The position numbers were made by a program, and so were the translations under genes. Positions 25,400 through 34,681 of a stretch of 64,000 bases of DNA are shown here, one piece after another. A model generated the notes under the pieces. The model was not told the DNA's origin. It saw nothing but the letters and a program-made list of their open reading frames with translations, and did no database searches. The DNA comes from Pseudobdellovibrionaceae bacterium (GTDB lineage Bacteria > Bdellovibrionota > Bdellovibrionia > Bdellovibrionales > UBA1609). The DNA lies in contig JACKAM010000001.1 of assembly GCA_020635075.1 (NCBI GenBank), positions 1,922,001-1,986,000 on the forward strand, written 5' to 3'. How positions within the stretch are numbered: position 1 is the first letter of the stretch; the number at the start of each line of letters is the position of its first letter.

Positions 25400-26656
25400 C
25401 TAAAAGGGAAAATACTCCACCTTGATTTCATGAAGTTGGCGTGGAGAGAGATCACGCAGTAGGTAAAGAGTCTGATGGTCCGGTTCCAACCGAAAGTCTA
25501 ACTCACCCAATCCCACGCCATCAACCCACACATTGGTGACTCTCTCCACCGCCGAAGACAACTTTAAGGTTAAATTAGAAATCACACGAGCATCCTGGAC
25601 CAGCTCCTTCATCGCCGCTGACCAGTCGTCGCGCTTGGCATGAACAGCCACACCACCTGTTTCGCGGATCAGTGGAAGGTAGGCGTAGTCGTTAAACCCC
25701 TCAGAATTAATATAGGCTTCTTCATCAGACTTGGGAATGCCGCCGACCACCTTTAAACCATCCAAATGCCGGTCTCCCACCTTGGGCACCGGTACCACGC
25801 CACTAAACTTGACGGAAGCAATCCCCGGACTGTTTTCCTTAATCTTGTTAGTGATCTCAGCCAAACTTAAGGGGCTTGATGGGTTGTTGGTCTTGCCATA
25901 ATAGTTGGCAACACCTGGCGCGTGAGTGTCCGAAACAAACAATATCAGCACCAACGATTCGGGTCGGAATAAAGCCAGGTGTTGCCGATTATAATTTTCG
26001 ATCAACTGATAAAGACTCCAAACCCCTTCTTCGACCCCGGTACAGTAGAGAGGAGTCTGCATGGCACCTGAAAGGCAGGCTTGGCCCGAGCCACTTTTTT
26101 GCTGGGGATCAAACCAACTTTGAGCACAGACCTCGACCGGGAAGTTCTGTTTACCATTTTCGTCGGGATCATAAGCGCTTACATCAAGACTCATGTAACT
26201 CGCTACCCTTGAAAGATTCACGAGATTGAGAAATCCTGGAACTCCAATTGAGTATTGGGTATAGGGTTTATCAAATTGGATCTGGTCTCCCACCATTTGG
26301 GCCGGAGACATATAGGTCACACCCATCTTTGTGTTGTCAGGGAACTCCACGGACGACAGGGAGAGAATACCCGCTTCCACATTAGCAAGAATTGTCTTCA
26401 TGGAGCAGGAATCATCTAAGACAAACAGAACATCAACTGATTCAGCATTATATTGATGATAAAAGATTTCGACTTCGCGGCTGCGATTGAAGTCCACCTT
26501 GTCGCAGCTCGTGGCACCGATAACCGCCAACATTAACAGTGAAAACCACAGAACAAAGATAACCAGTCGTGTGGTCTTCGACTGTAAGGGCCAGCGCTCC
26601 GCAAGCGTCGGCCCTGCCTGAGGACTCTCCTCAAGCGGCAAGTTTTTGTCGCACAT
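25400..26656 (-). CDS. membrane-anchored or lipoprotein VWA-domain protein
   Basis: 418 residues. A cytoplasmic N-terminal ~28 residues, then a hydrophobic segment ending LAVIGATSC, which could be a lipobox or an uncleaved anchor. The rest is a von Willebrand A-type domain with an intact MIDAS start (VLFVLDDSCSM, the DxSxS pattern), and the later LILFVSDTHAPG. Four or more Cys lie in a mid insert (VCAQSW, ACLSGAM, LYCTGVEE). It probably binds a partner through a divalent metal on the periplasmic or outer face. AGGGAG precedes the ATG. No partner is obvious. Confidence 0.75.
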   Translation of the reverse strand: MCDKNLPLEESPQAGPTLAERWPLQSKTTRLVIFVLWFSLLMLAVIGATSCDKVDFNRSREVEIFYHQYNAESVDVLFVLDDSCSMKTILANVEAGILSLSSVEFPDNTKMGVTYMSPAQMVGDQIQFDKPYTQYSIGVPGFLNLVNLSRVASYMSLDVSAYDPDENGKQNFPVEVCAQSWFDPQQKSGSGQACLSGAMQTPLYCTGVEEGVWSLYQLIENYNRQHLALFRPESLVLILFVSDTHAPGVANYYGKTNNPSSPLSLAEITNKIKENSPGIASVKFSGVVPVPKVGDRHLDGLKVVGGIPKSDEEAYINSEGFNDYAYLPLIRETGGVAVHAKRDDWSAAMKELVQDARVISNLTLKLSSAVERVTNVWVDGVGLGELDFRLEPDHQTLYLLRDLSPRQLHEIKVEYFPF

Positions 26657-26701
26657 TTACCCTTCTCCCTTCCTAATTTGGAATTGGAAAAAGGGGATCA
26701 A

Positions 26702-26899
26702 TCAAATTGTTTCGATGTTGCTTGAATTTCCCAACTGCATCTCGCTGATCCCCAACCCAGGCAGGTGACAGCGTTTCTCATATTCCACACCGTAGTCATG
26801 TCTACAGCAAGGTCGATGCCAGGAATCAACTGGCGAGATCCCCGGCAGACGACGACACAAATGACAGGTGTCAAAGGAGTAGGTGATTTCAGGAATCAA
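26702..26899 (-). CDS. possible small Cys-rich protein
   Basis: A 65-codon frame with a TTG start, 22 bp after the HAD-type gene on the same strand. It contains a CHLC pair, a PCC and a further Cys with several His, which could bind zinc. It has no ribosome-binding site and no ATG, and could be a degenerated fragment. An overlapping frame on the other strand is no better. Confidence 0.25.
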   Translation of the reverse strand: MIPEITYSFDTCHLCRRLPGISPVDSWHRPCCRHDYGVEYEKRCHLPGLGISEMQLGNSSNIETI

Positions 26900-26921
26900 G
26901 CAAATATTTTCTTATCCCTGG

Positions 26922-27773
26922 TCAAAGAACCACGCGGCAGCCGGCTTTTGGTAGCGGAACGGAGGGCGCATCCAATCCCGCATCACGCAAAAGTATCAGG
27001 CCCTTAATATATAGAGGTAACGATTTATTGGCGTAGCGAGAGATGACTTCCCGGCCATCAGCTCTTTCCACTGTTTCGACCGCATCAATATAATCCCCAC
27101 GCGGGGCTTTTTCTAAGGCCGTCATTAGCACACCTAGGACCCACAAGAGTTTGTTTCTCTCCAAACTCCAGTGCCTGCTACTAGGAGGCTGAAACTCCCC
27201 TTTACCTAACTCAGCCGCCGAATTCACAAAGTCGAAGGTCTCCTGAAGCCACAGCATGTTTTTTTCCTGCGCATGAGGAAGAAAGCGATAGATGTCGTCC
27301 ACCATTATTGTCCGCAACAAATTGATGATGGGATCTATGCGGACCATGTCCTTTTTGAATCTATCCGGAAAGCGGGCTTCTTCTGGGGCATCTGGTACAG
27401 ACACCAAGTCCGCCTTGGACTTGATTCTAAAGGCGATGTCCACAGCCCTGCGCCCATCCGGCAGGCGGATCTGCTCCATGGCCTCCATCAATCGTCCTTC
27501 GCTAGCTCCGGAATAAAAGGACTGACGGAAACCGGGATGCTTGTCCAAAAACTGTAAGACCTGACCCGCCCAATCGGCGACACGAAAGTAGCCCTCTTGG
27601 GTATGAATGTAAGTTCCATGGCGATCACCAAGAATGGGTTTCTCCACGGCATAGAGCAAAGTCCAGTCCAAATCCCACACCACATCAACCACCTCAGCTT
27701 GCTGAGCCAGGATTGACTGAGTACAAAGACTCGACAGAAAGCTGAAAAGAATTGCCAAAAAAAAGATTCGCAT
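26922..27773 (-). CDS. secreted HAD-like phosphatase
   Basis: 283 residues with a clear signal peptide (ILFSFLSSLCTQSILA). The mature part begins with a HAD motif I, VVWDLDWTLLY (DxDxT), followed by the motif II-like SFYSGASEG and an acidic pair, IMVDDIYRFLP, at the motif IV position. This suits an FCP/NIF-like or acid-phosphatase-like member. Exported HAD enzymes are uncommon. It lies 9 bp downstream of a secreted metallopeptidase gene, so the two are likely co-expressed. The substrate is unknown. Confidence 0.72.
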   Translation of the reverse strand: MRIFFLAILFSFLSSLCTQSILAQQAEVVDVVWDLDWTLLYAVEKPILGDRHGTYIHTQEGYFRVADWAGQVLQFLDKHPGFRQSFYSGASEGRLMEAMEQIRLPDGRRAVDIAFRIKSKADLVSVPDAPEEARFPDRFKKDMVRIDPIINLLRTIMVDDIYRFLPHAQEKNMLWLQETFDFVNSAAELGKGEFQPPSSRHWSLERNKLLWVLGVLMTALEKAPRGDYIDAVETVERADGREVISRYANKSLPLYIKGLILLRDAGLDAPSVPLPKAGCRVVL

Positions 27774-27782
27774 TAGGTCGGA

Positions 27783-28817
27783 CTAATCCTTTGCCGACTG
27801 CCCAAGTCGTCGCTCGATCCTATCAATCAAGGACTGATTTTTTTCCTTAAGCCCAATAATTTCGACGTCCATTCTCCCTTGAGCAATTTCTCGAAACTCA
27901 TCCCCAATCGCCCCGGCCAGGACCTCAAGAACCAGACTATGGGGGATTTGTCGTTCTTCTATAAGAGAGCGAAGATAGGATCTCACGATAGGAAACTGGG
28001 TGTAATCGTTTTCGCTTTGCCACTCCTGGAAGGAATAATTGTCAAATTTCAGGTTCTTGTGGAAAGTTCGGTTCTTGAAAATCTCTTCTTCCGTTCCTCC
28101 CTCTGGCACCTGCAGGCGGTCTCCCTTTTCAATCCGAAGCTTCCTTGAGGTCTCTTCCATGATGGACCAACTTCCCATAACCAAGGCCCCCAAAAAGTCA
28201 GAGAACAGTTCATGATAGGGGGCAATCGCAGAAAAGAAGTGGTTGCCACTGCCAAAATGAGGAGCAATTTCCTCGTCCATAGGAGTCACTACTGAAAGCT
28301 CCGCCAGATCCGCCAAGGTTTGATCCAAAGTTCGCCGGGCTCGAATCAGGATATCCCTGTTTTTCTCAGGCTCTTTGCCAAAATCGGCAAGTGCATCTTC
28401 AATATCCGCCTGTTTTTGCTTCAGTTGAGTTGAGATTGTCGCCAAATCCACCTTAAAGTGTTTTAATCTCAGCCACACATAACGCCAGTCGAGAGAATGG
28501 CGGAGCAAATATTGGTCCAACAGAAAATGACCGTATTCATGAGTGAGTGAGGGGAGGTTCAAGCTCCCGACAAAAATGGCCTTCTTACGAAAATCAAATT
28601 CTACATTTCGATCAGGATCGAAACCAATATCTAACACCTGATTGGTGCGAAATGCCGGCCCCACCTGCTGATCGACCCTTGGTAAGTGCTGACTAATGGA
28701 GTCCACCAACCCTTGATCGGTGAAAAAGTAAAACTCCGCCCCTGCCCAAGAACTCTCGGACATTGCGGTCATGAGGAGAATGAGCAAAATGCGAGCAAAC
28801 GGGGATCTAGCTGCCAT
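27783..28817 (-). CDS. secreted HEYGH zinc metallopeptidase
   Basis: About 344 residues from the ATG at 28817, which has GGAGG five bases upstream; the longer frame from 28877 lacks this. A signal peptide (LLILLMTAMSESSWA) leads into a domain with the HExxH zinc motif THEYGHFLLD near residue ~107, followed by a charged coiled-coil-like region and a PYHELFSDFLGAL segment that could give the third ligand (Glu) of a gluzincin. No named peptidase family was recognised. It forms an operon with the HAD gene. Confidence 0.72.
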   Translation of the reverse strand: MAARSPFARILLILLMTAMSESSWAGAEFYFFTDQGLVDSISQHLPRVDQQVGPAFRTNQVLDIGFDPDRNVEFDFRKKAIFVGSLNLPSLTHEYGHFLLDQYLLRHSLDWRYVWLRLKHFKVDLATISTQLKQKQADIEDALADFGKEPEKNRDILIRARRTLDQTLADLAELSVVTPMDEEIAPHFGSGNHFFSAIAPYHELFSDFLGALVMGSWSIMEETSRKLRIEKGDRLQVPEGGTEEEIFKNRTFHKNLKFDNYSFQEWQSENDYTQFPIVRSYLRSLIEERQIPHSLVLEVLAGAIGDEFREIAQGRMDVEIIGLKEKNQSLIDRIERRLGQSAKD

Positions 28818-28953
28818 GGAGCCTCCAATTCGGTGAACCCGATTGGCTCTTGCCAAGAGCATACCATCTGAACTCAATTCAGATGTTCAGAGAGGCCCCC
28901 CTGAAGCCATTTACCCTCCCATCTAGCCAAAATTTGTCCCTAATCTCAGCCCT

Positions 28954-29769
28954 TTAGGGCATCGCCCAAAGCCTTTCAAGAGTCTCGGAAATGAGCTTGG
29001 GGCGACTGAGGATGAGCTCGTGTCCCCCACCAGGAACGGGCACGAATTGGTTGCTACCAAAGTGAACGGCCGTCCGCCTGTAGGTATCTTCAGTAAAGAG
29101 AAAATCCTGGCTGCCGAAAATTACCCAGCAGGTGGGTTTCATTTCCACAGAGACCGATTTCCAAGATTCCCAATCCTCAGTGCGGGCAATCCACAAAAAG
29201 CGATGAATAGCATGGCGGATGAGGCGCCATTTGCGGTGATTGAAGCGACGGATCTTTTTTCGCGTCCCCAGTCCCATGTGAAAAAGGCGTCCTAAAGCCT
29301 CAAGATAACTGCGACCAAAAGGGGTCAGAGCAAAAGTAAAGACTCCTGTTGGGAGGCGATAAATAAAAAACAACCACCTGAGCAATGGATTCCTAAGCTC
29401 TTTCAAAGGATCCAAAGGCATGGGATTGATTAAGACATGATGGCTCACTTTGTTGCCCAACCGAGCCTGAATTCCGAAAGTGAGGGTTGCTCCATAAGAC
29501 GAACCAACCAAACGAATGGCTTCTTCAGGTGAGACGAATTCGCGCAAAAACTCACACAATAAATCCACTTGATGGGAAAAAGAAATGGGCTCCTGATGGG
29601 AAAAGAGAGATTTGATGTTTACAATGAGTCTCCGACCATCCTTAAGGTCTTCGGCTACAGATCGCCAATCCCCCGGACTCCCACCAAAACCATGGAGAAA
29701 AACGGTCAACGGCCCCTCGCCCTCAAGGGTGTAACGCAGCTCCACATCTCTGATCCGCCTAATGGACAT
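28954..29769 (-). CDS. alpha/beta hydrolase
   Basis: About 271 residues. The oxyanion region VFLHGFGGSPGDW, the nucleophile elbow LVGSSYGATL (Ser) and the C-terminal GGGHELI (His) define an alpha/beta-hydrolase catalytic triad; the acid is probably the Asp of SQDFLF. There is no signal peptide. AGGTGA precedes the ATG at 29769, so I trim the longer frame. The substrate is unknown. Confidence 0.82.
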   Translation of the reverse strand: MSIRRIRDVELRYTLEGEGPLTVFLHGFGGSPGDWRSVAEDLKDGRRLIVNIKSLFSHQEPISFSHQVDLLCEFLREFVSPEEAIRLVGSSYGATLTFGIQARLGNKVSHHVLINPMPLDPLKELRNPLLRWLFFIYRLPTGVFTFALTPFGRSYLEALGRLFHMGLGTRKKIRRFNHRKWRLIRHAIHRFLWIARTEDWESWKSVSVEMKPTCWVIFGSQDFLFTEDTYRRTAVHFGSNQFVPVPGGGHELILSRPKLISETLERLWAMP

Positions 29770-29878
29770 TTTCTTCACCTGCCAACGTACCACTCTGTCT
29801 CAATACAATGGTAACTGATCGGCAGAGGAGACCGAAGGCCTTTCTCATTATGGAGCGAGCGAATAAATTGGTGGGACC

Positions 29879-30601
29879 TTACTGACGGCGGCGGCGACGA
29901 CGAGGACGATTGCCCCATTTACCCTGGGCGTTTCCACCCTGGTTTTCTGAATTCTGAGAGCCTCCACCTCCCTGTTGGCCTCCACCTCCGGAGCTGGCTT
30001 GCCTTTGCTGGTTGGAAGGACCACGACCGTCTCGATTGCGGCGGCGACCATCACGACCCCGCTTGCCAGATCGTCCGCCACCTTTGGAGCCACCGCCTTG
30101 GCCTAGATCCAAAAGAGCTTCAGATCTGGGGCCTCCAGGAGGCCCCCCGCCGCGTTGAGGCCGACTATCCCCCTGGTCCACATCCGATGTGACCACTTCA
30201 ACCAAGTCATGATCTTGTTGAATCAAGTTGCCCGTGACGGCCTTGGATACAATACCCTCATTGCGCAACTCCACTTGAAAACGTCGCGAGCCTGGCGGCC
30301 CTTCGGTCTCCTTTTTGACCTGCTCAGAAACGTCGATGGTGATGTCACCAAAGCAGTAGAGCTGGCAGGACAGCCGTCTGCGATCGATAAAGTGTCCAGA
30401 ACCAATCAAGGTCAATTCCTTACTCGATGGAGGAAGAACATTGTGCTCACCTTCTACCAACTTGACTCGGCACTCGGCACAATTAGGAACTCCATTGCAG
30501 ACAGTCTTGATAAATATCCCGTTCTTTTGAGCCAAATCCAGAACCGTCTGATTGGGCTCGATTTCCAGTTCAATCTCCTGGGGTAAGAACTTCACTTTCA
30601 C
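29879..30601 (-). CDS. 2Fe-2S ferredoxin with Arg/Gly-rich C-terminal tail
   Basis: 240 residues. Residues 1-95 are a plant/adrenodoxin-type ferredoxin with Cys ligands in VCNGVPNCAEC plus the later LSCQLYC. A linker (~96-150) leads to a ~90-residue low-complexity tail rich in Gly, Arg, Gln and Asn (RSGKRGRDGRRRNRDGRG, PRRRRRRQ), which is disordered and strongly basic, like RNA-binding RGG tails. The GTG start overlaps the tyrS stop (GTGA), so the gene is coupled to tyrS and follows rny. The tail and the context suggest an RNA- or ribosome-associated redox function; that is inference. Confidence 0.82.
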   Translation of the reverse strand: MKVKFLPQEIELEIEPNQTVLDLAQKNGIFIKTVCNGVPNCAECRVKLVEGEHNVLPPSSKELTLIGSGHFIDRRRLSCQLYCFGDITIDVSEQVKKETEGPPGSRRFQVELRNEGIVSKAVTGNLIQQDHDLVEVVTSDVDQGDSRPQRGGGPPGGPRSEALLDLGQGGGSKGGGRSGKRGRDGRRRNRDGRGPSNQQRQASSGGGGQQGGGGSQNSENQGGNAQGKWGNRPRRRRRRQ

Positions 30602-31830
30602 TTTGTCACCCGAACTTTAATAAATTTCTTTTTGCCAGCTTTAAGGATCACCTCCTCGCCAGCCTTGAGCTTGAGTTTAAGCTGCTCATCTTCCACTTTA
30701 GAGCCAGCCCACTCAATGGCCCGCCCTTGCACCAATCGGCGAGCTTCACTGGTGGACTTTGCCAATCCTGCTTCTTTAACGAGATGACAAATCCACACAT
30801 CATCACTGGCCGCCACCTCAAACTCGGGCATTTCATCCGGAAGTCCCTTGTCTACGAAGATGCGGTTGAACTCTTCTATGGCATTATCAGCAGCCTCAAT
30901 TCCGTGAAATCTGTTAACCAACATATGTCCCAACTGAACCTTGGTGTCTCGCGGGTGCCGTTTACCACTGGCCAAATCACTTCTGAGAGACTCCAGTTCG
31001 CCGGTCGACATATCAGTCAGCAGCTCATAGTAACGGATCATCAATTCATCCGACACCTTCATGGTCTTGCCAAACATGTCCCGAGGACTTTCCTCGACTC
31101 CAATATAGTTATCCAGGCTCTTGGACATCTTTTGCACTCCGTCCAATCCTTCCAGGATGGGCATGGTCAAAATGCACTGGGGTTCAACACCATAGTGTTT
31201 TTGAAGGTCGCGACCGACCAAAAGATTGAACTTTTGATCTGTCCCACCCAACTCCACATCGGCCTTTAAAGCCACCGAGTCATAACCCTGCACCAATGGA
31301 TAAAGGAACTCATGGATACAAATACTCTCTTGAGCCTGGTATCGCTTGGAAAAGTCATCCCGCTCCAACATCCTGGCCACAGTGTACTGGCTGGAGAGAC
31401 GAATAAAGTCCGAAGCCGAGAACTTACCCATCCATCTGGAATTGTAGTCCACCACTGTCTTTTCCGGATCTAATATCTTGAAAACCTGACGGGCATAGGT
31501 CTCAGCGTTGAGCCGCACTTCTTCAACTGTCAGGGCCGGACGAGTCTCATTCTTGCCGGTGGGATCGCCAATCATGGCGGTGAAATCGCCAATCAAAAAG
31601 ATCACCTCATGGCCCAGGTCCTGAAACTGCTTCATCTTGTTCATTACAACAGTATGACCAATGTGCAGGTCGGGGCGGGAGGGATCAAAGCCTGTCTTAA
31701 TATGCAGAGGCTTTCCTGATTCGTAGCTCTTTTTGAGCTTCTTGAGCATTTCCTCTTCGGAAATAAAGTCCACGACGCCCTTTTTGAGTTCGCGCAGCTG
31801 CTCTTCAGGTGTGAGTTCAAACTTTGCCAT
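30598..31830 (-). CDS. tyrS: tyrosyl-tRNA synthetase
   Basis: Class I synthetase charging tRNA-Tyr. It has the DLHIGHTVV motif, the KMSKS loop (QKMSKSLDN) and a C-terminal S4-like RNA-binding domain (SEARRLVQGRAIEW). About 410 residues, normal. I place the start at the ATG at 31830, preceded by GAGGAAGG, rather than at 31881, which would overlap the rny end. It sits 13 bp after rny and overlaps the ferredoxin gene by four bases. Confidence 0.96.
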   Translation of the reverse strand: MAKFELTPEEQLRELKKGVVDFISEEEMLKKLKKSYESGKPLHIKTGFDPSRPDLHIGHTVVMNKMKQFQDLGHEVIFLIGDFTAMIGDPTGKNETRPALTVEEVRLNAETYARQVFKILDPEKTVVDYNSRWMGKFSASDFIRLSSQYTVARMLERDDFSKRYQAQESICIHEFLYPLVQGYDSVALKADVELGGTDQKFNLLVGRDLQKHYGVEPQCILTMPILEGLDGVQKMSKSLDNYIGVEESPRDMFGKTMKVSDELMIRYYELLTDMSTGELESLRSDLASGKRHPRDTKVQLGHMLVNRFHGIEAADNAIEEFNRIFVDKGLPDEMPEFEVAASDDVWICHLVKEAGLAKSTSEARRLVQGRAIEWAGSKVEDEQLKLKLKAGEEVILKAGKKKFIKVRVTK

Positions 31831-31843
31831 ATCGCGCCTTCCT

Positions 31844-33427
31844 CTACCTAGCGTGTTCCACCATTCTAGTTTCTCGGACAACAGTGACCTTTACTTGTCC
31901 GGGATAATTCAACTCACGCTCAATCTTGCGGGCAATATCACGACTCAACATGATGGACTGCTCATCTGTCACCTTTGAGCTGTCGACCAACACGCGGATT
32001 TCTTTGCCGGATTGAATGGCAAAAGTACGGGATACTCCGTCAAAGCTATTGCCAATAGACTCCAAGTCTTCCAGACGACGGATGTAGTTCTCCATCATGC
32101 CACGACGAGCACCAGGGCGCGCTTTAGAAAGGTTATTGGCCGCCTGAACCAGATGAGCGAGAATGGTTTCTGGCTTCTCTTCATCATGATGGGCGCGAAT
32201 AGCATGACAGACAGGGTCTTTCTCACCATGGCGTTTGGCGTACTCAGCTCCCACAAGGGCATGACTACCATCAACGGTGTGGTCAATGGCTTTACCGATA
32301 TCGTGCAAAAGACCTGCACGCCGGGCCAGCTTTTCATCATAGCCGATTTCAGCAGCCATCATACCGGCTAGAGTCGCCACCTCCACACTATGCTTCAGCA
32401 GATTTTGCGTTTCCGAGTGGCGGTACTTAAGACTACCCAGCAGATTCATGACACTTGGGTGAACACCGTGGACACCTAAATCAAAGCAGGCCTTCTCACC
32501 CTCTTCTTTGATCGATGCAAACAACTCACTCTTCACCTTATCCACCACTTCTTCGATTCGCGCCGGATGCACCCGACCATCTTCCATCAGCTTCAGCAGA
32601 GCCTGACGGGCCACCTCGCGGCGAACAGCATCAAAGCTTGAGATCACCACTGCCTCAGGAGTCTCGTCGATAATCAGATCCACTCCACAGGCGGCTTCCA
32701 GAGCGCGAATGTTGCGCCCTTCGCGGCCAATGATCTTTCCCTTCATTTCATCACTTGTCAGTGGAACAGTGGCCACCGTTCGTTCAGCGGCCATTTCGCC
32801 AGCAAACCGCGACACCGCAACCGACAGAATTCTTTTGGCGTTGCGATCCGCCTTGGCGCGCATCTCGTCCTCAATGGACTGAAGTTCCCCTGCAAGGTTT
32901 TGCCGTACTTCTTCTTCCATAGCTTTGCGCAATTCATCTCGCGCCTGATCGGCTGTCATATTAGCCACAGACTCCAGCTTATTCTTGAGACCCTGGATTT
33001 CCTGCTCGGCCTTTTGTTCCAGCTCTTGAATCCTCACTTCAGCAATCTTAATGCGATCACTTCGCTGCTCCAAGGAATTGAGCTTCTGCTGAAGAGTATC
33101 TTCCTTCTTCTTGAAGTCCCCCTCCAAACGCCCCTCTTTTTCCTTCAGCTTCTGCTCAGCAGATTCCAGTTTTTGCTTTTGCTTCTTGATGTCACCCTCA
33201 ACATTGCGTCGGGCGCGGGACTCAAAGTCCTTAGCCTTGCCTTTGGCCTCACGGTCAATCTTGGCCGCCTGCCCTTTAGCGCGATTAAGGATCTTGCCAG
33301 CCTCTTCCTCAGAAGCCTTGATCTTGTTTTCTCCGGTCACCCGTTGAAACACAATCAGCACTCCTGCGCCGCCAACCAATCCCAATACCAGACTCACCAG
33401 GCCGGTAATGATCACTTCAGTTCCCAT
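31844..33427 (-). CDS. rny: ribonuclease Y
   Basis: Membrane-anchored endoribonuclease that starts mRNA decay. The 527 residues show an N-terminal transmembrane helix (ITGLVSLVLGLVGG), a long charged coiled coil (~30-190), a KH domain (KGKIIGREGRNIRALE) and an HD domain (LLHDIGKAID, with HAIRAHHD further on). AAAGGA precedes the ATG. It is first in the rny-tyrS-ferredoxin cluster, and 28 bp downstream of the cyclo-ligase gene. Confidence 0.96.
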   Translation of the reverse strand: MGTEVIITGLVSLVLGLVGGAGVLIVFQRVTGENKIKASEEEAGKILNRAKGQAAKIDREAKGKAKDFESRARRNVEGDIKKQKQKLESAEQKLKEKEGRLEGDFKKKEDTLQQKLNSLEQRSDRIKIAEVRIQELEQKAEQEIQGLKNKLESVANMTADQARDELRKAMEEEVRQNLAGELQSIEDEMRAKADRNAKRILSVAVSRFAGEMAAERTVATVPLTSDEMKGKIIGREGRNIRALEAACGVDLIIDETPEAVVISSFDAVRREVARQALLKLMEDGRVHPARIEEVVDKVKSELFASIKEEGEKACFDLGVHGVHPSVMNLLGSLKYRHSETQNLLKHSVEVATLAGMMAAEIGYDEKLARRAGLLHDIGKAIDHTVDGSHALVGAEYAKRHGEKDPVCHAIRAHHDEEKPETILAHLVQAANNLSKARPGARRGMMENYIRRLEDLESIGNSFDGVSRTFAIQSGKEIRVLVDSSKVTDEQSIMLSRDIARKIERELNYPGQVKVTVVRETRMVEHAR

Positions 33428-33455
33428 TGTTCAAATTCCTTTCTCCGCTCACCGG

Positions 33456-34058
33456 TCAATCCTGGGCCGGTGCCGTTCGATCCGTTTGTAGCGAAAAATT
33501 CTCCGTCACAACCCAGTCCATGCGAACATCCTCTTTTTCCAGAGGTAGATCCTGGACCGCAAGCTGTACAGAATAGCCAATACCAATCTTCAGAACTTTG
33601 CTTCCCCGCAAAGCCCGATCGTAAAACCCTCTTCCATAACCGATGCGGCCACCCTTCTGGTCAAAAACCACTCCGGGAACTAGCACCACATCACAATCCC
33701 CAATATTCACCTGACGACTCCGGGCCGTATCAGGCTCGCGAATCCCAAAGGCTCCCGAGGTGAAGGCCTCGGCCGAGTCTGGCACCCAAAAGGAAAGCTC
33801 ACTCCCCTCCACTTTAGGGAATGCAAATTGCCAATTGGATTTTTGGGAAACAAAAGGATCCGGATCAAGTTCGTCCGGTAGAGCCGAATAAGCTGCCGCC
33901 AAGCCAGAATGACTGGGAGTTAAAAAGTTCAGCTGCTCCGCCACATCCTGATGAAGTTGACTCAGGTTCGAGTGGTGGGCATGAACAAAGCTCTTTCTCT
34001 TGGCCAGGAACTCCTGACGAAGAGCCTTTTTCTTTTGAGACTCGGTCGCGTCCAACAT
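33456..34058 (-). CDS. 5-formyltetrahydrofolate cyclo-ligase
   Basis: About 200 residues. Converts 5-formyl-THF to 5,10-methenyl-THF with ATP. The family signature VVFDQKGGRIGYGRGFYDR is present (in one run), with KKALRQEFLAKR at the N-terminus. The ATG at 34058 has GAGG upstream and fits the family start better than 34097. It is followed by rny and preceded, after a ~200-nt gap, by zapA, the same order as zapA-ssrS-ygfA in E. coli. Confidence 0.9.
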   Translation of the reverse strand: MLDATESQKKKALRQEFLAKRKSFVHAHHSNLSQLHQDVAEQLNFLTPSHSGLAAAYSALPDELDPDPFVSQKSNWQFAFPKVEGSELSFWVPDSAEAFTSGAFGIREPDTARSRQVNIGDCDVVLVPGVVFDQKGGRIGYGRGFYDRALRGSKVLKIGIGYSVQLAVQDLPLEKEDVRMDWVVTENFSLQTDRTAPAQD

Positions 34059-34258
34059 TTCCGCCTCGCACTTGGCGAGCCGAGCTGTACCAACCAATGG
34101 GTGAAATGCTTTGAAGAGCCGGCCGACCTTGCGTCGGATCGCGACTAGGCAATGGGTCTTTAGATCTTGGCCATACCGGAAGCCAATAGCTCCAGGCGAA
34201 TTTTCATTTCAGGTGTTGGGCCAAGGTTCATTGCAATCTTCTCCGTCCTCTCACTCGA
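34059..34258 (-). ncRNA. possible 6S RNA position (synteny only)
   Basis: In many proteobacteria 6S RNA lies between zapA and the cyclo-ligase gene, and the 200-nt gap here has the right size. The minus-strand transcript can form CTTGGCC/GGCCAAG and CCGACGCAAGGTCGG stems, but I could not trace the full 6S fold with its central bubble. Confidence 0.2.
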
Positions 34259-34573
34259 TTAGTGATCCAACCCGGTCTGGGTTAATGGAGAAGACTCAAG
34301 ATTGGTGAGGATTTCCTTAGCTCGGGATTCGAGTCCGGATAATTCGTTGTTTGCCGCACGTTTGAGTAAAATCAAATCCTCGGCAAGATGCAGGGAAGCG
34401 AGTAAAAGTGCATTCTGAAAAGACACACTTGAATGAACTTCTAGAGCTTCTTTCACCTTCTCATCCACTAGGGCCACAAGTTTTGCGACCGTTTCTTCAT
34501 CATGTGAAGAACGGAGCTTCATGGGCAGGCCGGCTATCAGCACTTCATAAGTTGTCTTGGCTGTGTCGTCCAC
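34259..34573 (-). CDS. zapA: cell division protein ZapA
   Basis: Small FtsZ-ring-associated protein. It has the strand YEVLIAGLPMKLRSS, then EETVAKLVALVDEKV and a long coiled-coil helix (QNALLLASLHLAEDLILLKR), matching ZapA. I choose the GTG at 34573, with GGGAG just upstream; the longer frame adds 28 residues unlike the family. About 104 residues. Confidence 0.83.
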   Translation of the reverse strand: MDDTAKTTYEVLIAGLPMKLRSSHDEETVAKLVALVDEKVKEALEVHSSVSFQNALLLASLHLAEDLILLKRAANNELSGLESRAKEILTNLESSPLTQTGLDH

Positions 34574-34681
34574 GGCTTCTCCCAGGCTCCGGAATCTTAA
34601 GTATTCTCCAGTAATATTGATAATATGGAAGCCCTTGGGGGTCAAAGCAAATAGCACCCCCCGGGTGAATTCGGGCCAAAG

